DNA of 64,000 bases, taken from the NCBI RefSeq assembly GCF_003692615.1, contig NZ_CP023540.1, positions 744,001 through 808,000 on the forward strand. Reading direction: 5' to 3'. This document shows positions 25,141 through 34,356 of this stretch, piece after piece. This DNA is from Chryseobacterium sp. 6424 (lineage in GTDB: Bacteria; Bacteroidota; Bacteroidia; Flavobacteriales; Weeksellaceae). The notes below the pieces were generated by a model, which was given only the letters and a program-made list of their open reading frames with translations, had not been told where the DNA came from and ran no database searches. Position numbers and translations under genes: made by a program. How positions within the stretch are numbered: the first letter of the stretch is position 1; each line of letters starts with the position of its first letter.

Positions 25141-27380
25141 TTATCCGGCTCATAATTTTCAACGATTTTCCGTTGCTCTTTTGCTACATCATATATCAGA
25201 TCGAGAATTTCCTGTAGATTTTTGAGTTCTGTGAGACGGGTAATGCGGTTTGGGTCGCGGCGGTCGGTTAACTCGTTTTCGGCCAGTTCTCTACGACGCT
25301 TTTCAAGTAATTTTTCTACGGAATCTTCGGGTTTCAGCCTGCTTTCATCAACAATGTGTGTACGCAACTTTTGCTGCTCCAGCAATAGGGTAGTGCGCAG
25401 TAGTTCGGCTGAGATTTTCCGGTTCCAGTTATGAAAATCGATTTCGGGATATGCTTCGGCGGTTTTAGAATATTGTGATAGTGAAGCGATATACGCAGTG
25501 ATGAGGTGTGTGGTAGTGACAAACTGATGCAGTTGCTCCATCTTTTTCTGCTGGTTTTTCGGATCGGAGATCATCCTTTGGAAATTATCCGACAGGTTGG
25601 CCAAATCAATCACCGCATCTTTGCGTTTCAGTTTATAATCCTGGATGCCGGTTTTACCATTCAGAAAGGTATCCATCACGGCTTTGTAGTATTTGAAATT
25701 ACTCTTAGCCGATTTTTTCATTAAATCGAGATTCTGCGTATGTTCCCATACCGGTAGCACAAAATAAGATACCATATACGCTACAACGCCTGCAATGGCG
25801 GTATCAATAATGCGGTCTTTAAAGATCATATTGATGTTGCCGGGGTTCAGGAAGTTGAAGGTCAGGAAGATGTATATGGTCATGAACAATACGGCCCAGA
25901 AATACTGCGCCTTCAAAAAACTGAAACACAGGATCATGCTCAGCATTAAGATGACAAACAACACCGTATTTTCTTCAACAGTCAACAGAATGCCGTACGC
26001 CAGCACCGCGCCCACGATGGTGCCGTACAACCGCAGCAAATTGCGGTGTTTGGTGGTAGCATACGCTGGCCTCATGATAGCGATGATGGTAATTAAAATC
26101 CAGTAAGAATGGCCAATGCCTAAAAAACGCAACTGCGATATGAAATAGCCGATCAGCAATGCGATGGTAACCCGAAGCGCATGCCTGAAATGTGAGGATT
26201 TCAAAGAAAAATTACCCAGCAGTACCTTTAAGTTTGGCTTTTCACCGTCTGGTACAAATTTATTCAGGTCAAGCCCCGCGGATAGACTTTTCGCGAGTTT
26301 ATTATCTTGGCTGAGGACTTTGTACATGGTAGTGATTTCATCGGAAATGGCGGTGATACGTGACAGAATAAGCCTCAACACCATAAAGTTCTCTAAGTTA
26401 TGGGCATTGAGTTTCCGGTTGCGCAGATCAAAATATTGCTCGTGGATTTCGCTAAGTTCATGCGGTATATTCCCCAGCGGACGCGCCTTGGTGCCGCTTT
26501 GCAGCGCGATGCCCATATTCTCAAGCTCGCGGGCGAGATAACCGAGATAGGTACCTACATTTTTAAGGAAACCACTTTCACCAAATGTTTCCTGCATTTT
26601 CCGGTAATCACTCTCAGAGGTCATCAGCTTTTCATGAAGATCTATTGAGTTTAGAAACATCAGCATCAGCAAACGGCTTGTAGTGGTGGACTCGTTGACG
26701 ATTTTCCTGGTTTTGAACACTGTTTCGCGCGTTTCTTCCTGTAGGTTTTTAATCTTTACCTGTTGTGCGATGACCTGTAAATAAAGTTCATCAAAATCAG
26801 GGTTTTCAAGATAGAATTTAGATTTTATATTTAAGTATTGGCCCAGTTCCATATAATTTTCACCAATCATCTGTGCGGCGAGTTTATACGGCTGGATTTT
26901 CGATACAATCATGAAAATGATGAAATACCACGTTGCCCCTGCCAAAAAGATAAGCAGGCTTTTACCAAGATGTCCGCCCAGCATATGACCATCCGCAAAA
27001 ATCGCCAGTACCACCAGGGATAAAGATCCTACAGCGGCCAATCGCTGCCCATACACGCCAATCATACCAAAAAATATCCCGAAAACAAGGATTTCCGCAA
27101 AAATCAACAGTGGATAATCTTTCAGTAAACTGGCCACGGTAGCTGTGATGAAAAATGTGATGACTGCCAGCAAAAGTGCATTCCTGCGGCGGATGAAAGG
27201 GCCGGGCTGATCGGTAAGCCCTACAAAACTAGTCGCCAGCGGAAACAAAAAATATTCCTGAAGTAACCCGAAATGTGCGAGTATGATACTCGGGATTACA
27301 ATAGCCAGAGCAATGCGCACCGCCGAATAAATATACTGGCTGGTTACAAATTTCTTGAGTTCATTGGCGTAATTCATCAT
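25116..27380 (-). CDS. FUSC/YccS-like inner-membrane protein
   Basis: A 754-residue protein with two membrane blocks, residues about 15-160 and 395-535, separated by a helical cytoplasmic stretch, followed by a long helical tail (KLRTHIVDESRLKPEDSVEKLL ...). This two-halves layout, with LTDQPGPFIRRRNALL and IMRPAYATTKHRNLLRLYGTIVGA repeating the same pattern, is the FUSC/aromatic-acid exporter-like family (YccS, AaeB). Substrates are mostly unknown. Its 3' end overlaps the phosphopantetheinyl transferase gene tail to tail. The porV terminator sits just upstream. Confidence 0.9.
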   Translation of the reverse strand: MMNYANELKKFVTSQYIYSAVRIALAIVIPSIILAHFGLLQEYFLFPLATSFVGLTDQPGPFIRRRNALLLAVITFFITATVASLLKDYPLLIFAEILVFGIFFGMIGVYGQRLAAVGSLSLVVLAIFADGHMLGGHLGKSLLIFLAGATWYFIIFMIVSKIQPYKLAAQMIGENYMELGQYLNIKSKFYLENPDFDELYLQVIAQQVKIKNLQEETRETVFKTRKIVNESTTTSRLLMLMFLNSIDLHEKLMTSESDYRKMQETFGESGFLKNVGTYLGYLARELENMGIALQSGTKARPLGNIPHELSEIHEQYFDLRNRKLNAHNLENFMVLRLILSRITAISDEITTMYKVLSQDNKLAKSLSAGLDLNKFVPDGEKPNLKVLLGNFSLKSSHFRHALRVTIALLIGYFISQLRFLGIGHSYWILITIIAIMRPAYATTKHRNLLRLYGTIVGAVLAYGILLTVEENTVLFVILMLSMILCFSFLKAQYFWAVLFMTIYIFLTFNFLNPGNINMIFKDRIIDTAIAGVVAYMVSYFVLPVWEHTQNLDLMKKSAKSNFKYYKAVMDTFLNGKTGIQDYKLKRKDAVIDLANLSDNFQRMISDPKNQQKKMEQLHQFVTTTHLITAYIASLSQYSKTAEAYPEIDFHNWNRKISAELLRTTLLLEQQKLRTHIVDESRLKPEDSVEKLLEKRRRELAENELTDRRDPNRITRLTELKNLQEILDLIYDVAKEQRKIVENYEPDNQSTTVRQ

Positions 27381-27401
27381 GCTAATTTACGGTTTATTCA
27401 T

Positions 27402-27427
27402 AAAAAAAGCCCCAATTTATGGGGCTT
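27402..27427 (-). terminator. Terminator of the porU-porV operon
   Basis: Minus strand AAGCCCC/GGGGCTT perfect 7-bp stem with a 7-nt loop, then seven T. It lies 20 nt after the restored porV stop. Confidence 0.88.
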
Positions 27428-27447
27428 CACTGTTATTTTGCTAAGAT

Positions 27448-28568
27448 TTAATAATCGTAGTTAGAGGATTCTTCCCCGATGTTCCATGTAAGTCCGAATC
27501 TCAATGTATTATCAAGTGCGGAGTTTACTTTAGAGGTGTTGATGAGATAAGACAAGTCTAAACCAAAAGACTGATATTTCAGACCAACCCCTACGGTAGC
27601 ATACTGGCGCGCGCCTGTTGTTCACTTTCATGGAAGTAGCCGCCACGTAAGGCAAACGCGTTATCATATTCATATTCAACCGCCCCGCTGAACATGACAC
27701 TTTTTTCATTGCTGAATGATTTTCCGATGCCTTCTATCACACCGACATTTGGTACATTACCGGTATTGTCAGGTCCTGGTACCAATAGTTTTGATGCTTC
27801 AAAATTCAGGCCTACACGGTTGAGGTCATCAATAAATAGATCGTAACCCGCGCCAAGTCTTGCCATGGTGGGAAGGTAGGATCGGGATTCGTCGTCACCG
27901 GTATAATCTAAACGCGGCCCTATGTTCTGGATGGCGAAACCGGCGCGCGCACGCCCTTCAAAATCATTGATACTGGTATGTCTGTCCGATTGGAAATACC
28001 CGGAAACATCTACTGCAAAACTGTTCGCAGGCTTCAAAGTGTTATCGGAACCCAAACCTCCGGAAAGGTCGGAACGGATGAAGCGGCCGGTCACTGCCAT
28101 GGAGTAATAATCAGATAATTTCAAACCGTAAGCTACATCAATGGAGAATTCATTAGGCTTGGTAGTTCCGCGGTCTTGAACTTCGGCTCCTACAAGTTCG
28201 GTGAGGTTTACTTCGCCCATATTGAAGTAATAAATACTTGCGGAAATGGTAGAACGCTCTTCCTGTCCCAAAAACTGGTGATATGATGCGTACAGCAGGA
28301 AGACATCATTGGTAAGTTTGCTCATGTACGGCGTGTAATTCACACCTACCGCAGCTGTGGTTTTACTGAAGGGATATTTAGCGGCATTCCAGAACTGTGA
28401 AAAGGCATCGGTAGTGGTGGCTACACCTTGGTCGCCCAAACCACCGGCGCGCGCATCGGGTGATATCCTCAGGAAGGGGGCACCGGTAAGGACGGGATTG
28501 GTTTGCGCAAATGCTGCCACGCTTAGTCCTAACCCTAATCCTAAAAATAATTTTTTCGTCATTGTCAT
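27448..28568 (-). CDS. porV: Type IX secretion outer-membrane shuttle protein PorV, frameshifted near the C-terminus as sequenced
   Basis: A FadL-like outer-membrane beta-barrel (LptO/PorV) that delivers type IX cargo to the PorU sortase. It has a signal peptide (KKLFLGLGLGLSVAAFAQ) and then TNPVLTGAPFLRISPDARAGGLGDQG, the conserved PorV N-terminus. The frame as read ends at 27591 with ESEQQARASMLP. The next frame continues with YATVGVGLKYQSFGLDLSYL and LRFGLTWNIGEESSNYDY to a TAA at 27448-27450. Adding one base in the GCGCGCGC-like stretch near 27608-27616 restores a 373-residue barrel with its closing strands. The start could also be 28562 (MTKKLF). It lies 25 nt downstream of porU. Confidence 0.93.
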
Positions 28569-28593
28569 AAATTAGTTTTTATCGTTGTTTTTT

Positions 28594-31500
28594 TTATTTC
28601 AGTAAAACCATTTTCTCTACAGCGGTAGCGCTGCCTTTGCATTTCTCTTGGTTTTGGCTTTTTGCAAAGATCTTAAAAATATAGGTGCCTTTTCCAACTG
28701 CGTCTCCAAAATCATCGTTCCCGTCCCATTCAATGGCAGTTTTCGGTGTGCGGAAACCCTGAAAGGACGGCTCTGCGGTAACTGTTGTACTGATGGTTTT
28801 CACGAGTTTCCCGGTAATGGTGTAGATCTGTACATTTACATCAAGCAGGTCATCACAGTTATGCTCAAACTGAACATAGGTTTTGTTGGTAAAGGGGTTT
28901 GGCCAGTTTAGTGGTTTGTTTAGGGTGAGGTTCTGGTTGCTCTCGTCTTTAACTACAAAATTTAACGTGCTGGTAGTAGAATTATTGTTAATATCCCAAA
29001 CCTTGAAAGTGAGCTGATGTGGGCCCGGCGCGAGGTTACGGAACGGGTAGCTTACAGTGCCTTTCTGGTAATCCGCTAAATTGGTGTTGTTGCAGCCATT
29101 GCCGTCACCGGAAAAATAAAAATCATTAAGAACCACGGTATCTATCACTTTACCATCCAGGATTACCGTAATGTCGTGCCCAATGCCCGAACCGGTAGAA
29201 TTGATTCCCTTGTCATCAGTGATGCACGCCAGAAGCGTAGGGTTCTGATTGGTGATGCCGCCGTCCGCGAAATTGGTATTGTTCATATACAACTGCACTT
29301 TCGGCACTTCGTTGTCTATAATTCCGTCTGGATTGATGCCGCCGATCTGCTGCTCCTGGTTATTAAAGACATCAAACACGTTATTGTCCGCATAGGCTAG
29401 AATTCTGCCAGTTCCTACCTCGTAGTTGATATCTTTCGGCACATAAAATTCTACAGTGAACATACCATCCACGGCTTTGCCGGAAGCCTTTACGATCGGC
29501 CCGTTCTCTTCGGTGTAATTTAAAACGGGGTTCAGTTTCGAGTCGTTGTCGTTATTCAGCGTTTTTTTATTCACCCTTTTATCGAAAATGTTGATGGCCA
29601 CTCTTCCGTTAAAATCTGCATCAACGGAACCGTCTGCTTTGGTAATGTGCCCCTTTATTTTCACAAAATCCAGTGCGCGCAATTGGCCGGGTATCGGAGA
29701 TTCCACCGAATCTATTTTCAGCAATCTTTTAGGTCGGCTGAGTTTGGCCGCAGGATCGCCGAGCAGGTTTACTTTAAGGTGATTTTCATCGATGCCTTTC
29801 TCAATTTTGGCTTCCAGGAAAGCGTCACCCAGGCTTTTAAAATCATCATTCTCCAGTTCAAAAAGATGGCGGGTAAAAATGGTTGTAAAAAGTTCGCCGT
29901 AACCCACACCGATCGCACGGCTCGAGGTAAGCATCATGGACGCTCCGCCCTGCTTGGCTTTCATTACCTGCTCACCCGCGGAAAATGTGGAAGGCTCGTC
30001 CCAAAGTGTAAATTCGCATGTAATGGTAGAAACCAATGGAAACCGGGAATAGACATTGTTCCAGTTGTTAAAATTCCGGATCTCTTCCAGCGAAAGAACC
30101 CTTTCCTGTGCCCAGCCATTAATACCACCATGCCCGAAATAGAAGATGTAAAGGCTGTTACCCATATCATTGGCGATCGCCTGGTTGATCTGCGGATAAC
30201 GTTGCCCGGCGGCGGAGGTCTGTGCCTGAAACGCATCAAAGTAAAGCTTACGGATGTTATACTCAGGTTTTTTATTGGTATAATAGATATTTGAAGGAGG
30301 CGTGAGATATCCGCTATCCAATTCTGCTTTTTTCAAGGCGTTATTCATGGTGTTATGGAATGGGACTCCGTTATCCGCGTCGTCGTCCACCACAAAATCC
30401 AGTTTCATGCGCCACTCACCGAAAGGCGTGGACTGTCCTGGTAACGCATTATAATAAGCCAAAGTTTTGTCAATCAATAGTTTGGCTTCTGTAATGTTTG
30501 CGGCAGGAAGTCGGCCAACAGGTAAATCTGGCAGCGTGGATGATAAGGAACTGGCTGTGATGCGTTGTGGAGAGGTCATCACGAAATAATCGTCAGTGAC
30601 GTACGTCATTTCATAATCCCTGCTTTCCTCGCTCTGGTAAGATGGGATGATATCCGAACCAGGGTTTGCCTTTCCCTTGAAATCATAAGAAGTATCGCCC
30701 AGAATGAAAAGGTATTTCAGTCGACCATTGGTGGTGTTCAGTCTGGTGGTGAAATCGCGGATAGCGGTGATGTCTTTTCTGCCACTGCTGAATTCGTTAT
30801 AGATTTTATTCACATCCACTACCGCTACATTATACTGGTTCTTATAATAATCAGCAAGCCGTTGCGCCTGCCCCAGCATTTCCGGTGCGGTAATCATCAG
30901 ATAATCAATGTTCTGTAGGCTGGATAGGTCTTGGTTTTCAATTCTGCCAACGAACATAGGGCTATAGGCATCGGTATGTTTAAAGGCAATGAACTCGTTA
31001 ACAAAGGTATTGCTGTTGGCAGTATAGCCGAAGCTGAACTGGCTGTTGTTGCCAGATTTATTAACTTTTCTGCGGGCATTGGTAAGATCTGATACCTGCC
31101 AGACCTGTTCGATATTTGTTGCGTTGGCAATCGAGAATGCGTAATCGCTGCCAGAGTTTTCATTGATGTCATACCGCCGGAAACTCAGTTGGCCGTCGCT
31201 ATATTTCAATTCCTCACGATACTGTACTTCAGCATAATCGAAATAAAACCTGCCATTGGGGTTAGCGGAAATGTTTGGTTGATAGCTGAAGGTGAGTTTA
31301 TTGCCCTGTAAACCTGTAAGTTCGCCAGAGAAGGTAATGGGTTGATAATCCTTCCGCGACTCAGATGGGATGTTGGTGACATCTTGCTGCTGATTATTGA
31401 AACTGATGGTGATATTATTACCTGCAGCCTGATAGCCGACGATTCGACTCCTGAATTTGACGGATTCATCAGCCTGAATGGGTGATTTTGTAGTAAATTC

Positions 31501-32526
31501 TACCGTTTTATTATCATTAAAGGCATCACCGACCCAGATCCGGCCTACCTTCATCAGGTTGTATTTCTCTTCGTTAATGTACTGATATTCATCATAACGT
31601 GTAAAGGGCACCGCAGATACTTCCTGGTCCTCCTCCTTGATACGTTTGCCAGGCCCGAGATCGAAATTGATGAAATAATAGGAGTAATCATCATAGATGT
31701 TGACGAAGTTCCTACTGGTGTCGCGCCGTGTCTCAATCCGTCTGTTCGTAGGGTCAGCATGTACATTTTTATACACATTAAAGCCGTGTGGACCTTGCGC
31801 ATAAAAAAGCGCATAATCACCGTCATTCCAAACGCCGTCTTCCTCGCCGGTTACCTGTATGGCATTTTCCTGAACCGATGTGTAGCGTGGGTCGAGGTTA
31901 TGTTCTGGCAGCATTAACCCACCATTTCCGTAGATCCTGAAGTTCTTCGGATTGATGTTAGAAGGATTAATGCCATTGTCCCGAAGGAATTTTGTGGTAA
32001 TTTTAAATACCCCGGATTTATCCACTTTTATCTTATAGAATGTGCCGGATTTGAGCGGGTTATCGCTCGTACCGATTCGCTCGGTTCGGTGTCGTGCTGT
32101 TAAATTTTGGGGAGCATCGATCAATGTGAAAGCCATGAGACGGTAAACGGCTCCGTTCTCTGTTTTTAAAGCGCCTACCCGAATATTGATGGTTTTTTGG
32201 CCCGTGTACGGATTGGTGTAGTGGCTGACTTCCTTTATTTCCCGTGTCGGCAATACGTTCGGACTGAGGTCGTAAAGTTCCTTTATCGAAATTTTTTCCC
32301 ACTGCAGGTCGGTGATTTGTTTTTCACCTGCACCAGCTTTCTCACTTGAACGGAAAAAAACAGCGCCTTCTTCATAAGCGAAACCAGCGTTTTTAAAAGC
32401 AGGGGCGGTTACTTTATAACTGCCAAAATTTATGGTTTCAGTACCTGCCCAGTCCAGACGGATGGTTTGCGCCGACAAAAGGGTAGAGGTAAAAAAAAAG
32501 AAAAAAAGCAGAAAAATTCGCATCAT
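28594..32526 (-). CDS. porU: Type IX secretion sortase PorU
   Basis: A 1310-residue outer-membrane C25 (gingipain-like) cysteine protease that removes the C-terminal signal of type IX cargo and attaches it to anionic LPS. After the signal (RIFLLFFFFFTSTLLSAQ) comes a long beta-rich N-terminal region, then the peptidase domain with catalytic H799 (YFGHGGING) and C837 (TITCEFTLW). The C-terminus has a type IX sorting domain of its own (LNWPNPFTNKTYVQFEH ... VQIYTITGKLVKTI ... GKGTYIFKIFAK ... KMVLLK), as is typical of PorU. It forms an operon with porV and is divergent from gldJ. Confidence 0.96.
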   Translation of the reverse strand: MMRIFLLFFFFFTSTLLSAQTIRLDWAGTETINFGSYKVTAPAFKNAGFAYEEGAVFFRSSEKAGAGEKQITDLQWEKISIKELYDLSPNVLPTREIKEVSHYTNPYTGQKTINIRVGALKTENGAVYRLMAFTLIDAPQNLTARHRTERIGTSDNPLKSGTFYKIKVDKSGVFKITTKFLRDNGINPSNINPKNFRIYGNGGLMLPEHNLDPRYTSVQENAIQVTGEEDGVWNDGDYALFYAQGPHGFNVYKNVHADPTNRRIETRRDTSRNFVNIYDDYSYYFINFDLGPGKRIKEEDQEVSAVPFTRYDEYQYINEEKYNLMKVGRIWVGDAFNDNKTVEFTTKSPIQADESVKFRSRIVGYQAAGNNITISFNNQQQDVTNIPSESRKDYQPITFSGELTGLQGNKLTFSYQPNISANPNGRFYFDYAEVQYREELKYSDGQLSFRRYDINENSGSDYAFSIANATNIEQVWQVSDLTNARRKVNKSGNNSQFSFGYTANSNTFVNEFIAFKHTDAYSPMFVGRIENQDLSSLQNIDYLMITAPEMLGQAQRLADYYKNQYNVAVVDVNKIYNEFSSGRKDITAIRDFTTRLNTTNGRLKYLFILGDTSYDFKGKANPGSDIIPSYQSEESRDYEMTYVTDDYFVMTSPQRITASSLSSTLPDLPVGRLPAANITEAKLLIDKTLAYYNALPGQSTPFGEWRMKLDFVVDDDADNGVPFHNTMNNALKKAELDSGYLTPPSNIYYTNKKPEYNIRKLYFDAFQAQTSAAGQRYPQINQAIANDMGNSLYIFYFGHGGINGWAQERVLSLEEIRNFNNWNNVYSRFPLVSTITCEFTLWDEPSTFSAGEQVMKAKQGGASMMLTSSRAIGVGYGELFTTIFTRHLFELENDDFKSLGDAFLEAKIEKGIDENHLKVNLLGDPAAKLSRPKRLLKIDSVESPIPGQLRALDFVKIKGHITKADGSVDADFNGRVAINIFDKRVNKKTLNNDNDSKLNPVLNYTEENGPIVKASGKAVDGMFTVEFYVPKDINYEVGTGRILAYADNNVFDVFNNQEQQIGGINPDGIIDNEVPKVQLYMNNTNFADGGITNQNPTLLACITDDKGINSTGSGIGHDITVILDGKVIDTVVLNDFYFSGDGNGCNNTNLADYQKGTVSYPFRNLAPGPHQLTFKVWDINNNSTTSTLNFVVKDESNQNLTLNKPLNWPNPFTNKTYVQFEHNCDDLLDVNVQIYTITGKLVKTISTTVTAEPSFQGFRTPKTAIEWDGNDDFGDAVGKGTYIFKIFAKSQNQEKCKGSATAVEKMVLLK

Positions 32527-32631
32527 TTGGGCTTAGGAATTCAGGGATACAAATTAAACGAAAAATATTAAATTTTAGTGTGATGCAATAAAATATATTT
32601 CCCGGCGTTCTTGCAAAAATCAATCTATTAA

Positions 32632-32663
32632 TTTGATTAATTAAATTATTTCTATTTTCTTTG
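32632..32663 (+). promoter_or_regulatory. Promoter of gldJ
   Basis: TTTG (32632-32635), a 20-nt spacer, then TTTCTTTG (32656-32663), one mismatch from TAnnTTTG, 23 nt before the gldJ ATG. Confidence 0.55.
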
Positions 32664-32686
32664 TACCTTAAAATATCTCTATATTT

Positions 32687-34291
32687 ATGAATAAACTAAA
32701 GTTGTTCACGATATTGGCGTTAGGTTCGCTTTTCCTGTTTACAAGTTGCGGCGGTGGCAACAGCAAAAAGGGGGGCGGAACGAAGCGTTTTACCAGTAAA
32801 ACCGGCTGGAAACCCAACGACCAGAAAGGCTGGTTTTTTACCGGAAAGCAACAAAAGCAAAAGGGCTGGCCCGGCATGGTGTACGTGGAGGGCGGTACTT
32901 TTACCATGGGCTTGGTGAAGGATGATGTTATGCACGACTGGAATAATACCCCACGCCGCATGCAGGTAAGTTCTTTTTTCATCGGTGAGACCGAAATTAC
33001 CAATTACGAATACCGCGAGTATGTTACCTGGCTGAAATTTGTTTTCCCGCCATCAGATCCTAATTTTAAAGAAATTTACCGTGGCGCTTTGCCCGATACT
33101 TTAGTTTGGAATAACGAACTTTCACGTAACGATTTTGCCGAAACATATTTCCGAAGACCAGAATACGATTATTATCCTGTAGTGGGTGTTTCTTGGCTTC
33201 AGGCATCACGCTACTGCGACTGGCTTACAGACAGGGCCAATGAAAAAGCACTAATGGAGCAGGGTGTGATCTCCAAAGACTTTTATACGAATGATGCGAA
33301 CAATCAAGGCGCAAATTCTTTCAACCTCGATAAGTTCAAAGCCAACGACCCTGAGATGGAAACTTACCTGAATACACAGCGTCTTCAGCAGCGTTCCGGT
33401 ATCAAAACAAGCAACCAGAGAATTTTAGCTGCCAACCGAAACGCAGCGGCTGGTGTGGTGGAAAAATTCCGACTCCCGACAGAGGTAGAGTGGGAGTTTG
33501 CGGCACTGGGCATGCAGAAAGAAAGAAATTATAACCTCTATACCAACAAAGAACCTCAAATAGAACAGCTGAAAGGCACCAAAGGCCGTGACCGTGGCAT
33601 GTATCTCGAAAACTTTAAGCAGGGACGCGGAGATTACTCGGGGGTAGCAGGTTGGAAGAATGATGGTTCACCTACCACTTCTGATGTTAAACAATATCCA
33701 TCAAATAACCTCGGGATCTATGGCATGTTTGGCAACGTAGCTGAATGGACGGCCGATGTCTACAGGCCAATTATCGATGAAGAGGCCAGCGATTTCAACT
33801 ACTTCCGTGGGAATGTTGCCCAGCAAGTGGTAAGAAACGAAGACGGGACCTATAAAAAAGTAGATGCCGCAAGATACGATACACTGGCAGATGGACGTTT
33901 GGTTTACCGTGGTTTACCAGGACAGTATGAACGTGAAGTTGTTGCGGATTACCGAAACTTCCGCGATGGGGATTTCCAGTCGTCGCTAGAGGCTGGCTAC
34001 GGCCGTGGGGAAGACAGCACCACAGCTGGTTATAACATGTACAATTCTAAACAGAAAAGATTTATTGTAGATGGAAGAGGACGTGTAGTAATGCAGAAAG
34101 ATCCCGTAAGCCGAACCACAAGAGTATCAAACGAGGTGCGCGTGATCAAAGGCGGGTCTTGGTTGGATGGCGCTTACTGGCTGGACCCGGGACAGAGAAG
34201 ATACCGTGACGAGGCGAAAGCTTACGGTTGGGTAGGTTTCCGTGTGGCACAGGATGCGAAATCAACTTCCAAAGGAAGAACCAAAAGATAA
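32687..34291 (+). CDS. gldJ: Gliding motility / type IX secretion lipoprotein GldJ
   Basis: A 534-residue lipoprotein (LFLFTSCGGGNSKKGG, lipobox at about residues 17-20) with a formylglycine-generating-enzyme (SUMF1-like) fold: GMVYVEGGTFTMG, RRMQVSSFFIGETEITNYEYREYV, GVSWLQASRYCDWLT, FRLPTEVEWEFAALG, IYGMFGNVAEWTADV and VIKGGSWLDGAYWLDPGQRRY. GldJ is structurally related to GldK; it stabilises GldK and is needed for gliding and type IX secretion in Flavobacterium. It is the divergent neighbour of porU-porV, and the porU-gldJ pairing is characteristic of the phylum. Confidence 0.95.
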   Translation: MNKLKLFTILALGSLFLFTSCGGGNSKKGGGTKRFTSKTGWKPNDQKGWFFTGKQQKQKGWPGMVYVEGGTFTMGLVKDDVMHDWNNTPRRMQVSSFFIGETEITNYEYREYVTWLKFVFPPSDPNFKEIYRGALPDTLVWNNELSRNDFAETYFRRPEYDYYPVVGVSWLQASRYCDWLTDRANEKALMEQGVISKDFYTNDANNQGANSFNLDKFKANDPEMETYLNTQRLQQRSGIKTSNQRILAANRNAAAGVVEKFRLPTEVEWEFAALGMQKERNYNLYTNKEPQIEQLKGTKGRDRGMYLENFKQGRGDYSGVAGWKNDGSPTTSDVKQYPSNNLGIYGMFGNVAEWTADVYRPIIDEEASDFNYFRGNVAQQVVRNEDGTYKKVDAARYDTLADGRLVYRGLPGQYEREVVADYRNFRDGDFQSSLEAGYGRGEDSTTAGYNMYNSKQKRFIVDGRGRVVMQKDPVSRTTRVSNEVRVIKGGSWLDGAYWLDPGQRRYRDEAKAYGWVGFRVAQDAKSTSKGRTKR

Positions 34292-34312
34292 TTTTACCTG
34301 AAAATATTCAAG

Positions 34313-34349
34313 AATCCTTCTGTTAATTGCAGAAGGATTTTTTATTTTT
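34313..34349 (+). terminator. Terminator of gldJ, overlapping the murF promoter
   Basis: AATCCTTCTG / CAGAAGGATT perfect 10-bp stem with a 7-nt loop and T run. The T tract overlaps the murF -7 box. Confidence 0.9.
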
Positions 34350-34350
34350 G
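34343..34350 (+). promoter_or_regulatory. -7 box abutting the murF start codon
   Basis: TATTTTTG matches TAnnTTTG, and the murF ATG begins 6 nt later, implying a very short or absent leader. Confidence 0.5.
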
Positions 34351-34356
34351 ACCCTT

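Noticed and set aside
29647-30294. 215-codon + strand frame opposite porU
   Set aside because: Shadow of the recognised porU catalytic region on the other strand.
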